The position numbers were made by a program, and so were the translations under genes. Below, one piece after another: positions 32,208 through 43,705 of a stretch of 64,000 bases of DNA. The DNA comes from Vigna angularis (taxonomy: Eukaryota; Streptophyta; Magnoliopsida; Fabales; Fabaceae): assembly GCF_016808095.1 (NCBI RefSeq), contig NC_068977.1, forward strand, positions 25,445,364 through 25,509,363, in the 5' to 3' direction. The stretch's first letter is position 1, and each line of letters opens with the position of its first letter. Below the pieces are notes generated by a model. The model did no database searches, was not told the origin of the DNA, and saw only the letters and a list, made by a program, of their open reading frames with translations.

Positions 32208-34628
32208 TGATGCGGGCGTCGCGACCCGTCAAATTTGATTGCACGAAAATATGCAGTATAACTAGGAAGTGACTCCTAGGTCGTCTCTCAAGGACCAATT
32301 TTTTCTTGGTTCAGTCTTAGACTTTTACACGAGGGGGGGGGGGGGGGGGGGGGGTTTGTGATTTTTGGTTTGACACTGAAAAATAAATTAAAATTGGAAT
32401 TTAAATAAGACAGAAGTAAAATAAAATTAAAGTGGACTGGAAATTTAATTAAACACAACTGAATTTAAAAACACTGAAATAAATTTAACGACGGTAAAAA
32501 AACAAGCGGTAAAAGACGGTAAAAATGAAAAACAGAAAATTACGCAGTGTTTCTGTAAACATGCATAAAACGTAACAGTAGACGGTAAAATAAAGAGAGT
32601 TTAGAAAATGGTAAATTCATAAAACGATAATTTCAGAAAACGGTAAATGAAAATAAATTTCAACGAATTGAGAAATGCAGAATTGAAAATTCAATTAAAA
32701 TTCAATTTTGAAACTGGAAACTAAAACAAGCACAAAACCTCCCCAAGAGGGGAGGAGAAACTCAGAACATAACTCCTAACTCTACTCCTGAAATCTACTG
32801 AGTTTTCTTCTGCCTTCTTCTCCATTTTATTTCCACAACTCAGGACACACTTGGCATCCCTCCTGCATTCCAGCCAGTATTCCGGCCCGCTTCTATGGTT
32901 CTTGGTTTTCCTTCCCAATTTCAATCCAGATTTTAAGTTTCTGCTCCCCCTTTCTTTGACTTTCTTTACTGTATGTGCCAAAAGGGGGGCCCTCATGTGG
33001 TGTCCATTTGCTTAGGCTTCCTCTTTCACGAAATTCTTCCCGTGTACTCCCATTGCTGTGTCTTCCTCTACTGGCCGTGTTTCTCTTCCTCTTCCAGTAC
33101 CTCTTCACGCTTCAAGGTGCTGGATTGCTCCCTCCGTTTTCATCTTCTTTCAACTTCCAAAATTAAATCAGCAGTCGTGACCTTCTCCTCTTCTTTAGTG
33201 GCTCCAAGCTGGACGTTTATGTGCAGCTTCCTCTTTGCTTCACCGTGTACCTCTCCCTTTTCTTCTGTCAAGGTGGCTGCTGCACCTCCATTCTTAATCC
33301 AAGCTCAAAATCAATTGCTGCAGCGTGAAGTCCAGCCCATTCTTTGCGTGTTGCTGCTGTTGTGATATAAAGAGAGACCCCTATTTTGCTTGACCATTTG
33401 CACTTTCTTTCCAGCAAAATCAGTCACGGTTCCTAAGAGCAAAAGTGGATCCAAGCTTGTGCATTTCCAGCAGTATAAATCACTACTTATTCCTCCATCA
33501 CGGAACCTTTTTGGAAGCTACTCTCCCCTGTCACGATTCCAGCCCTCACCACTTTATTCCAGCCGTGTGTTGCTTTTGGATGGGAAGACGGTGCTGGAAC
33601 GTGGATGCTCCATCCAAGCTGCTGGACGTGGAAGTCTATGGATCTAGCACCTTATGTTGCCATGGCCTCCCTTCTTCATTTCTTCTCTTGTTGATTTTTG
33701 GATGAAACCAAGCAAGCCGTGGAATGTGAGTTGCTGCCCCTTCACGTGTGCACACTCCAAACTCGGATAAAATTAATTCTTGGTCACTTTGTGTATAAAA
33801 TTTCTCCAACATCTTTTCTCTGGACTTGTATCCTCCAAATGAATAAGAAACGTAAATTTACTGTCCCTCTTCTCATTCTCATGTGAACGGATTTTAAAAC
33901 AAGTGATGGGTCCCCTCTTTTGTTGATTGTTGGATGAAAGCTTGTGCAAGCCGTGAGTTGGATGTCCACCATGTTGCTTTTTCATATGCAGCTTTTTTCC
34001 AATTTAATGGTTGTTAAATCACGTTGCAAGCCAAAGAAAGATGTGGCGACCCATTGTCCAAAATTGAATATTATAACAAGCTTTCTTTCATTCCTTCTTG
34101 CTCTTCGACGTTCAAAGGTGGACATGGGCCCTTCCAAACATCTCCTTCCAACCATTTTAAAGCCAACAAAATGTCGTGACCGTGAAGTCCATGGAGCATT
34201 TAGTTATTTTCTTAATTGTGGGCCGCGGCAATGAATTTCTTTCCAAAATAAAGCATTCACTTTCTAAGCAATTTAGTGCGGCGTGTTTGAATCCTTTTAT
34301 TCCCATATTCCACTTCTTCATTTTAAAAGAATCTTTTCCAATCAAGCTTAACTCCGTATACAATCCCCAAAACCGAAATCTGCACAGTGTAGCTTAAATA
34401 TAATGGAAATGTCATTTCTCTTTGAATCTTCAAATATTATCCAATAAATTTCCATGCAATTATTAATGTAAATAATTAGCTCAGATAATTCAAATTAATT
34501 AAAATAAGAATTTCTGATCGATTTAAGCACAATTAAGAAAAATAGAAAATACTAGACAATGAAGCACAATTCCCCAATTAATTTTAGCACAATAAGATAA
34601 GTGAAGTGAAGAAAATATTGACTCATCA
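32208..34628 (+). mobile_element. Solo LTR, copy 2, inserted in a TNPA exon
   Basis: Starts TGATGCGGGCGTCGCG and ends ATATTGACTCATCA (TGATG/CATCA). A perfect 5-bp duplication gcgga lies at 32203-32207 and 34629-34633. TNPA coding resumes straight after, so there is no internal retroelement domain: a solo LTR of 2421 bp. It is noticeably rich in CGTG words. Confidence 0.92.
32333..32354 (+). repeat. Poly-G run of 22
   Basis: A run of 22 G follows tttacacga. The sister LTR has only seven G at the same place (about 28577-28583). Length is likely to vary or to be uncertain in the assembly. Confidence 0.9.
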
Positions 34629-35489
34629 GCGGACACATGTTAGTTTCTACTAACTCCATTATATTCTTTATTAGGTTGTAATTCTTAGGTCTATCTATTT
34701 AGCGATAATCATGTATTCATTTAACTGGAAGAGTTTGAAGCAAAATTTTCTCAAATAAGATCTGAGACAGCATCTGTTGGTGCTTCAGCATGTTCTCCCC
34801 TAGACCCTGCAGATGAGGAAAGATTGAGGAACCAATGTTGGTTGGACGTTGCTGGTGGAAGGTACAAGGGACGCGTATACGGCATTGGAAATGTCAGTGC
34901 TCAAGATGACTGTGTTGATAGTTACATACAACAGACACATGCATCTTCTTCTCAGCAACCAATGGCAGACGACATTTCTAACCTCCACACACGAGTATCA
35001 ACCCATGATGACCAACTTCGACAGATGAACTCTCAATTACAAGGCTTTATTGGCATCATAATGCAGTACCTTCCGCCTCCTGCAGTCGCAATTGCACAAC
35101 AATTTTTTCAATCCCAAAATCAGCCACAAACTAATGTTCAACCACAACAACCACAACAACCACAACAACCAACAGATCAACCACAAGATGATAATGTTTA
35201 TGGAGATTACTAGTTATGTTTTTAGAAGTAGGGCATCTATGACTCAAACTTATTTCCTCAATAACTTATTTCATCTTATTTGAACTTATTATAATTAACA
35301 ATTATGTAAACTTTCTTATTATGATTAATGTCAAATGCTTGTTTGTAGGTTTTAAGACTTATTTTATTTGTCAAATTTGTGAATGGATATAATGTGCAAC
35401 TCTTGTGAATTGTCTGTGTGGTATGGGCAGGTCTTGTAAATTGTCTGTTTGAATGAGTAGTATGCTATTCAAGTGAATTAATCTGTTTA

Positions 35490-35815
35490 ACCGTATATAG
35501 GTTATATACGGATCATCCGTATATAGGTTACATACGGATTATCCGTATGTAACTTATATACGGATTATCCGTATGTAAATTATATACAGATTATCCGTAT
35601 GTAACATATATATGGATTATCCGTATGTAACATATATACGGATTATCCGTATGTAACTTATATACAGATTATCCGTATGTAACTTATATACGGATTATCC
35701 GTATGTAACTTATATACGGATTATCCGTATGTAATTTATATACGGATTATCCATATGTAACTTATATACGGATTATTCGTATGTAACTTATATACGGATT
35801 ATCCGTATATAATGT
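35490..35815. repeat. 26-bp palindromic tandem array at the CACTA 3' end
   Basis: About twelve head-to-tail copies of a 26-bp unit, tatatacggattatccgtat plus gtaact. Anchors at 35535, 35561, 35587, 35613 and 35639 are exactly 26 apart. Each unit centres on a perfect inverted repeat TACGGAT-T-ATCCGTA. Confidence 0.95.
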
Positions 35816-36019
35816 TATCTACAACCTTTTTATATACGGATTTTTGGTCGTATGTAATCCGTATATAATACGATTTTTTATACGGATTTTGGACGTTATA
35901 TACAGATTTTGACCGTATATAATCGCGATTTTTCTTGTAGTGGATGAAGAGGAAGAAGAAAGTTGGACGTTTGGATGCTGCGGAGATAAAAGAAGAACGA
36001 AGAGCGCTTAGGGTTAATT

Positions 36020-36356
36020 GGGAAAAATATAAAAGCAATTGTTTCGGTTCTCATTTTAACCGAAGTAATGAAACAATACTGCTCCGTTATTCACTGACCC
36101 GATGCCTAAACATGAATTATACGTCTCGGGTGCACACAAAACCGAAGCATAAAAGCTTCGTTCAAATTTACAAAGGCTCTACTACCTCGGGTCTAAAGGC
36201 AACCGATGCCAATATACACTTTATGCCTCGGCTCCTCTCGAACCGAGGTCTATAAAATCACTGAAATTGCAAAAATGCCACCGCGTTTTCATCTGTTTCG
36301 GTTTTCGTAAAACCGATGTCTATAGGGCACGTTAAAAAGTGGTTTTTTTACTAGTG
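36020..36356 (-). mobile_element. Terminus of a second CACTA-like element
   Basis: Read on the minus strand, it begins CACTAGTAAAAAAACC at 36356. A subterminal zone follows with repeated atcggtt / aaccgatg and cctcggttcgagaggagccg words in both orientations. Then comes leader-like DNA that continues to the point where the 13.2-kb CACTA inserted (35943). The opposite end was not found in 20835-22762, so extent and strand are uncertain. Confidence 0.55.
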
Positions 36357-37332
36357 ATAAAAGCAAAAAGGGTAAGATTGAAATTTTAAAAAAATTGGAG
36401 AAATGTAAGGAGAAGATGGAGTGGTAGAGAGAATAACACTCTAAACCTTGCCGTGTGCCCACCGAGCGCCAAAAATACAAAACATATTGAAAATATAATA
36501 TTTGTGAAATGAAATGAGGATATGGCAGACATGATGAATTATTCAAAAAAATTTATTTGTGAGACGCAGTATGTTTTTTTTATGAGTTCATAAAATATTT
36601 ATAAGCTTAATGGTTTTATAGAGGATCATATCTTGTCTATCAGAGAATTGGTCACTAAAAACTTTCTTTTTCAAATTATTACTTTAATATATATTCCTCA
36701 AGTTTACCTCCTGAAGAATTTTTAATCACAATTTATTCATCTTAAGAGCCTTAATTTGTAGAAATATTCTCATTTTTTCATAAGACACATAGATATATAC
36801 ATATGTGTATCTTACGAAATTTCAACATCTTGATTATACCATCTTTATGAAATTGATCCATATGATTATTTAACATGCATAGTAGTTGTTGGAACTGTAA
36901 AAATTATACTATGATAGAAGAAGTTTGTGGTTCCATTTGATGAAGCTAGCAAAGATGATCCTTGTCCTCTAAATGTCACTATCTTATTTTATTATTGCAA
37001 TATTGAAAATGTTGTGTTCCTCACTACATAAAATTGTCTAACAAATGGAGATGTCAAGTATCTATATTTAAAATCTCTTTATTTGTTATAAAAAGAAAAT
37101 AATAGACGTGAAAAACAAACAAAGCAGACACAATTATCAAGTAATAATTTGTACGATACAATTATCAAGCAAACACAATTATCAATGTACTTCATAAAAA
37201 CTTGTTTTCTTATAAGTTTTATACTTTTTTTTTCATTTAACATATTATAACAGGTAATGTCAGGTATTTAATAGAAAAGTTTGTCTTTTGTTTCTTTTAA
37301 GTTATTCTCTGTTTTATTATTCAATTAATTTA
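36357..37332. other. AT-rich spacer without recognised features
   Basis: No credible coding frame. A short phrase around gacacaattatcaag recurs near 37127-37165. Confidence 0.6.
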
Positions 37333-38528
37333 GGCTTAATACCTCTTTTGGTCCTTCTTTAGAGGGGTAATGTTCAAGTCCGTCTTATATTTTTTAAAAA
37401 GTTCAATGTGGTCCCAACTTGTGAAAAAAGTGTGTAATTAAATCTTTTTTGTCACGGTGTTAATTTTTTAACGGTACAACTGACAACGTGGACAAAACAT
37501 AATTACGTGTCTAGTTTATGTCATTATGTGGAAGTGACATGTAAAATTTAAATTTAAAAAAAAATATTTTGACAAAGAATAGAGCTGCTTGCTTGCGTTG
37601 AAGATGGGCTAAGCCCAAACCCCTCTTAGGGTTTCCTCCGTGAGAATGAGCAAGAGAAGAGAGGCCTTTAGGAGGTGGCAAGGTGACTTGCCGCGAGTTA
37701 AGGTTTTGGCTGTTTGGCCTCCCGAGAAGAACGAGAAGCAGGCCGGAGACACCATGTCTCCGGCGACGATAAGCTTGGTGGTGGTTTGGGGTTTGGGGTC
37801 GCGGTCACGATCATGGCGCAAGGATTTGGGGTTACGGTCACGCGACTTACAACAGTGTGCTGGCAACGGTAAGCTTGGTGGTGAGCGACGGTTATGGGAG
37901 CTTCACGGTTGCGGTGGAGACAGGATGTGGATGGGGTTGGGATGGCTAGTTTAGAGTTTGCCAACTAAGTGGAAATTGGGAGATTGGGGATGTATTCTTG
38001 GGTTGAATGTACTGAATTTGAGGGATTTGTTTGTGCTTTGATCCGTTTTTTTTGTACAGATGAAAGAAAATCTTCAGATTAGATGAAGATCACGAGTTGG
38101 TATCTTGATGTTGGGTATCTATTGGTATTGAAAGTGGTTGAGAATGAACTTGATGCATTGTGTAGGATGGGTAGGATGGAGCGTGAAGTTGAACCTAAAT
38201 GGGTATGATGAAAGTCACCCATCACGAACTCTTCGAACCTGCAAGTAAATCCTTCATTGTTAGTCTTCCATCAACATCTGCATCTTCTTCAATACAGAGC
38301 AAACAACCCCTACCCCTCAAAATATTTTTTTTTACACGTCATTTAACCTCAGAAAGCCAACATTCACATAAAACAGACACGTCGTACTGTTCAGTCCATG
38401 TTGTCAGATCAAAAAGGATTTAATTGCACATTTTTTTCACAAGTTGAGACCACATTGAACTTTTTAAAAAACGCGGGACGGACTTGAACATTGTCCCCCT
38501 AAAGAGGTACCAAAAGAGGTATTAAGCC
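37333..38528. mobile_element. MULE-type transposon with long inverted termini and GC-rich cargo
   Basis: Ends are GGCTTAATACCTCTTTTGGT and its complement. The inverted arms extend roughly 130 bp with good identity and weakly to about 190 bp. A 9-bp duplication attaattta flanks it at 37324-37332 and 38529-38537, the Mutator signature. No transposase is present. The centre (about 37600-37960) is much richer in G+C than its surroundings. Confidence 0.9.
37600..37960. other. GC-rich segment inside the MULE, possible captured gene fragment
   Basis: Open on both strands for about 90-105 codons. The plus frame starts MRMSKRREAFRRWQGDLPRV and is very basic; the minus frame is Pro/Thr-rich. A partial internal duplication (acgataagcttggtggtggt / acggtaagcttggtggtgag) is present. 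I do not recognise the family, so capture from a host gene is inferred only from composition and position. Confidence 0.4.
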
Positions 38529-39275
38529 ATTAATTTACTTAGAAATCAACAAATTTAACCAAACAATTAATCTATGAATTCATTTCATACATTAAATTAA
38601 ATTGTCCAATAATATTTAAAACCTTATTTGTACATAAAATTATGTATTCAATCCAAATATTATATTAATCTACATATACAATAATACTAAATTGTAGTCA
38701 AGATTTTACAAGTTAGTAACACTTAAAATAAAAGTAACTCACTTAATTTTAATGTCTTCCATGTTTGGAATCATTAAAAATCTATAAATAAAATAATGGA
38801 GTTAAAACAATATTATAATAAACAATTAGATAAATATTTTTTTTAATACATTATTCCATGAATAAATAATGTTTGTACATATAATAGTGTGCATGTGTTT
38901 CATACTCATAGTTTCCATCGACACTACATATTAAATACAAATAATTATTAATTTAAAGATCTCGTGGTATATATATATATATATATATATTAGATTATTA
39001 AAAATTTTATATAAGTTTTTAATTTTTAATTAATTTGTTTTTATTTTTTATTTTTAATTTTAGTTTAACTTATATTATTTTTTTTATTATAAATAAAATA
39101 TCTATATATATATATATATTCAATCCAAAAAAGATTAAAGTTATATATAGTTTTTGTGATATGAAATAATTTACCTTCATGTGTATCTCTTACAGTTTAT
39201 GAATAGCACATGTTTTACCTAGTTCATTTAAAAGGAACACTCTCATAACAACAGCTAAATACTAGTTTTACTGAC

Positions 39276-39466
39276 CTCGAAGAATATGCCCAATTGGCCT
39301 TCCAGTTGCATAGGAAGCATCTATTACTAAAGTTGTTCTCAGGTCCGTATGTCTTCTAGTAGCAAAACATTGGAAGACAAGGCAAAACAACAATAGGAGC
39401 AGAGACACACTCTATAAGGCCTTGAATGAAGCCATTGTTCACAACATTCAATCTATCTGCAAACTG
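39276..39466 (-). pseudogene. Exon-like remnant of an unidentified gene
   Basis: On the minus strand a block lies between a ttgtttcag acceptor and a CTTCGAG/gtcagt donor. The first frame gives FADRLNVVNNGFIQGLIECV. After a one-base shift the neighbouring frame gives TDLRTTLVIDASYATGRPIG. The two together look like one degenerate exon. I do not recognise the family. Confidence 0.3.
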
Positions 39467-39624
39467 AAACAACATAAGGTAATGGAAACCAAAAATACTT
39501 AGATTATAGAGGAGGAAACGGGAAAAATAAAATGATAAACAAAACAATCAATATGTGAGATAATAAGATAAAGGAAGAAAAAAGAAGCACGTTCATTATC
39601 ACCACCGCTTGATCTGCAATATCA

Positions 39625-39625
39625 C

Positions 39626-39687
<62 letters not shown>
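39625..39687. repeat. (AAT)n microsatellite
   Basis: About 21 uninterrupted AAT units. Confidence 0.97.
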
Positions 39688-39688
<1 letters not shown>

Positions 39689-41859
39689 GAAAGCGAAGGA
39701 AATTGTTAGTAACGAATGTTTATTTGCTAATGTTTTAATAGAGAAATTAACATGAAGTACGATTAAGGGAAGGGTCACCGAGGGAGAGGAACTAGTGACA
39801 GTGGCAAACAATAAGGTATTGGAAAAGATAAATATTACATTTGTTCTTTGCGTAATGGATGTAATATATTCTTTTATATTAATGAAAATACCATCGTGTC
39901 GTATTTGACATCAGTTTTAAAAATTCTCCAATATAAAAAAAAGCCCCAATTAAACCCTAAAACTTATTTTATAGTTTTTTCATTTAAAAGTAACAAATGA
40001 AATAAAACACTTAATTAAAACGGGCCATGTAAAATCAAATTATCACCCTATACACCATGTTGTTGACTATGTAAACGAGGTTAAGAAGAAAAACTAAATT
40101 GTATGAAATTAATGAAAATTAAGATCTGATTGAAACAAAAAATATTATCACCGAATTGAAAAAACTCAATAAAAATAGGAACTAAATATTTAAATCATTA
40201 TTTTATTATAATTGAATAGTATAACCCCATTTTAAAATAGGTATCTATTGAGGGAAAAAGTACCAAATTGGTCCAATTATTTTCAAATTCACAAAAATAA
40301 TGTAAAATTTTAAAAAATTAAAAAAAGGTAAGTTGTGCTGATTTAGTATAATTTTAATGTATTATGATATAAATTGAAGTCATATCAGATTGGTACCATT
40401 TAATGTATGGTAATTTTTGTTTTAATTGAAGTCGTGCACTTGAAACGACTTCAATGTATTTTAATATAAAGTGAACTTTTGTTAACTTTGTAAATAATTT
40501 TTTTAAAAAAGAAAATTAATTGTTTCACATTAATAAGTCAAAATCATATCAAGTTGACAACTTCTTAACTATCAAATCACACAAAGCTAACATGATTTCT
40601 TCATTTTTAAAATTGCACCATTTTTCAGTAATTTTAAAGACAAAATTACACCATTTTAGTGCTTTTGTAGAGAGTTATTGTTCATTTATCATCAAGGTAG
40701 ACCTTTTTCTTCAACAAAACTTAAATTTAACTTATCTTAAAGTCCCACGTTAATAAGTACTCAGAAATGTTCAAATTATGTTGAAAACACGATTAGTTCA
40801 ATGAAGTTGATAAAATAGAAGTAGAAATATATTTCATCTTATTACATAAAAGTAAATTACAAAAATGACCATTGTGCCTTTAATGAATAAAGTAAGGAAT
40901 TACGGGTGATGTGATGAAAGATAAAAGAGTTTATCAAGGGATGAATTATTAATGTTAAATTGGAACCCTATAGGGTGAATTGGATTTAAACCAGTTTTTC
41001 ATAATTCTTTAAAAAAACTTAAGTTTTTGAAATCTGTTTACAAATGATTTTAACCAACAAAAAAAATGCAGAAACTTAAACAGAAACACACCACTATTTT
41101 ATACTAGATTGATTCTTAATCTAAGTCTAAATCCAGTCATTTTCCAACAACTTGACTTAGAGAGACTTCACTATATTGTATCCTCACATACTCTAATATA
41201 CAGAAATACAAACAAGAGAGGCTCAACACTAGAGGTGTCATTTGAGCCCCTGGCCCATGGGTTGACCCTGACTCCTTCTAAAATCAAGCCCCAATTTTTT
41301 AGCCCACTTAATAGGGGGCTTTTTAAAAGCCCCAACCTCTAAAGCCCCACATAAAGTGGGCTGGGGTAGGGTTAGGATGGGGCTAGCCCCCAAATTAAAT
41401 TAATTCACTTTTAATATTTTTTTAGTTATTTCTTTTATTTATTTTACAAGTTCAATAATTTTAAAAATTTACATGATATTTAATATCTTTTTAATTAAAT
41501 ATAAATGTATAAATATTGATTTTATAAAAACTTATTTAAAATAATTTTTTAATTATAAGTATATTTTAAATATATAATTTTATTATTTTGGAGAGTTAAA
41601 AAAGAAAATTTTTATTATTATTTTTATTTAAAAGAAAATGAAAAAAATTTCAAAAAAGAAATTATAAAAGTAACACAGTTGAAAATTCGATTTTTCAATA
41701 ATCGAATTCTGATATCTATATAAATATTTGAAATATTAATTGTGGATAGATTTTAAATTCAAATCTACTGATTGGATGAATTTTTAATATCGGTGTAAAA
41801 TTATTATTTTTTATAGTTTGTCATAAAATTCTTTTGTTGAATGTTTTGTATAGATATAT

Positions 41860-43180
41860 TGATAACAGTTGAAAAACTGTTATTTTCATGCTTAAAATTG
41901 ATATTAAAAGCAACCTTTAGACTTAGAAACTAGCTTGAAATCAATGCTTTTATCTATATTTTCAGAAATAAGAGAGCTGGACAGGTTTATGCTTGATTTG
42001 AGTGTTTTTGTGCAGGTTTTGAGGTGAATTTAGTGAAAGAAGTAAAGAAGGAGAGAAGTGGAATCATAAAAGGAAGCAAAGAGTGCAAAAAGAGAAGTCG
42101 AAGGCACCGCTCAGCGGCATTTTACCGCTGAGCGGCACTCAGGAGGTCACGGGAGGTCCGCTGAGGGGCAAACTGGCCGCTGAGGGGAAGAAAAGTGAAG
42201 CGAGGTCACCGCTGAGCGGTATTTACCGCTGAGCGGCACTTTTTGGGCTTGGGCTTTTGTAATCTTTTGTAACTCTAGAATAGTATATAAGGACTTGCAC
42301 GTCCTAGGGTTAGACATCTTTGGCAGAACGAAGGCAAACACTCTCTCTTCCACCCCTTTGAAGGAGGATCTTGGATGCTCAGGCTACCTCTTCACCTTTT
42401 CAGGGTTTATTCTTTCATACTTTCATTGTAATTCATCTAGGTTCACCATGAATATGGTGAACTAAACCTTGTATGTTTGTTGGGGAATCAATGTAATCTC
42501 TTGAAGCTCTCATATATGGAATTTATGCTTGCATCTTTAAATTAAGACTTATGCTTTCTTTCATCATTAGTTAGGGTTTTTCCTCTTTGTTAAATGCTTG
42601 CATTGTTTAACTCATTCTAATGCATGATTATTGGTTTTGTCGATACGGACACGTACGGGGAAGTCTAGATCCGGGGAATTTCTCCCAATATTATACTGAC
42701 AATATTATATTGGTTGTCGTTAAGCTCCTGCGTTTGTGAACTAATCATTAGGAATGCTAGGAATTGTATGAACTATTTGATTAGGGAGAAGCCATCTAGA
42801 ATGGTACTTTAGAGAGTGGCATTAACAATGATGATTTGAATGTTGAATTCCTAAAATGTATGAGAGTGGATGAGATGAAATTGACCCCCAACAACATATT
42901 CATTCATATATTTCATTGAAAGTGTTTATCTTTTGTCTTTGCCATTGATCAAACTCCATGCATACATGTTTAGTTTTTCGTCTTGCATAAATTAATCCAA
43001 TTATTTCGTCCTTAAGTCTTAGCTAATCAACAAACCACACAGCTAAACTAGGCCGTGAGTCCTTTGGGAAGAACGATACTTGGTCTTACCAAGTTTATTA
43101 CTTGAACGATTCGGTCATACTTGCCGATTGTGAAACAAGTTTGTGACATCATATTTTGGTGCTTACAAATTTGTCCATCA
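41860..43180 (+). mobile_element. Solo LTR (1321 bp) inside the hAT
   Basis: Starts TGATAACAGTTGAAAAACTG and ends TTTGTCCATCA, with a 5-bp duplication tatat at 41855-41859 and 43181-43185. It includes a TATA-like tagtatataagg (about 42280) and facing ccgctgagcgg palindromes at about 42105-42240. No internal retroelement domain adjoins it. Confidence 0.8.
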
Positions 43181-43359
43181 TATATATACATTAAAAAATT
43201 AAACCACAAACTTTTGTAAAGTTTAAAATTAATTTCACGTAATAAAAGAACTAACTTTTTAGTGAAAATCCTTGTTAGGCAAAATTCTTATAAATATCAT
43301 ATATGTTACACTACAAAATTTTAGATTTTTTTTGGGGGTTATTTTTTTCATTTCCGGCG

Positions 43360-43705
43360 GTTTTAACCCCCGGAAAGTACGTTACCCGCGGTTAGAGAAA
43401 CCGCCGGGAAAAGCTGCGTCGCTAAGTAATTACCGGCGGTTTTTTGAAAAACCGTCGGAAATAGCGGGGGTTTTTCCAAAACCGCCGGAAATAGCGGGGG
43501 TTTTTTCAAAACCGCCGGAAATAGCGGGGGTTTTGTCAAAACCGCCGGAAATAGTGGGGCTTTGCAAAAATCGCCAGAATTTACGGGGCTTATACTGAAA
43601 CCGCCGTAATTAGCAAGGGTTTTGCTGAAACTGCCGAAACTAACCTAGGTTTGTTAAAAACGCCGATACTAATAGGAGTTTACCTAACCGGGGTTTTAAA
43701 AGCGC
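43360..43705. repeat. Subterminal repeats of the 3.5-kb CACTA
   Basis: Near-tandem 30-bp units of the form aaaccgccggaaatagcggg plus ggtttt recur from about 43430 to 43620, with diverged units on both sides. Confidence 0.85.

Larger units (their letters stand above)
31015..35213 (+). pseudogene. TNPA-like CACTA gene (Transposase_24 type), interrupted
   Basis: Exons inferred from splice sites: 31015-about 31453 (MASDGCDPPIPPL, Pro/Ser-rich, frameshift near 31335), 31524-31650, 31746-32023, 32108 to the exon end at 34638, and 34734-35213. Domain signature: AITATIKQQFDEPWVTWGNI, RDVFFERF, KASHRLSEMFKKAR and GGCLHTG, as in plant Ptta/En/Spm transposases. A one-base loss after LHTG breaks the expected GGSI frame. 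The fourth exon is split after SRR by the solo LTR at 32208-34628. The last exon has a short coiled coil (DDISNLHTRVSTHDDQLRQM) and a PQ-repeat tail ending DDNVYGDY. TNPA proteins bind subterminal repeats to help transposition. Confidence 0.82.
22766..35942 (+). mobile_element. 13.2-kb CACTA (En/Spm) transposon
   Basis: Begins CACTACAAGAAA at 22766 and ends TTTCTTGTAGTG at 35942, exact inverted termini. The 3-bp duplication gat is present at 22763-22765 and 35943-35945. Both ends carry atacggat-type subterminal motifs. Inside are a TNP2 C-terminal relic (27181-28307), a multi-exon TNPA-like gene (31015-35213) and two solo LTRs. The catalytic N-terminal and central TNP2 parts are not found in 22950-27180, so the element is probably non-autonomous. 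Confidence 0.95.
38538..41221. other. AT-rich spacer with microsatellites
   Basis: Contains (TA)n at 38967-38990 and 39100-39119 and an (AAT)n tract at 39625-39687 of about 21 units. Apart from the exon-like block at 39276-39466, no gene is apparent. Confidence 0.6.

Noticed and set aside
28451..34628. A single LTR retrotransposon with these two LTRs and a 1.2-kb interior
   Set aside because: The DNA between them is TNPA exons that continue on the far side, and gcgga flanks only the second LTR, so they are separate solo LTRs.
35490..35815. CRISPR-like regular array
   Set aside because: Units are contiguous palindromic tandem repeats with no unique spacers, located at a CACTA end in a plant genome; the 81-bp and 25-bp arrays fail for the same reason.
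41000..41240. Functional gene near the hAT left end
   Set aside because: The short frame crossing 41109-41342 runs through the hAT terminus and its GGCCC-rich subterminal zone.
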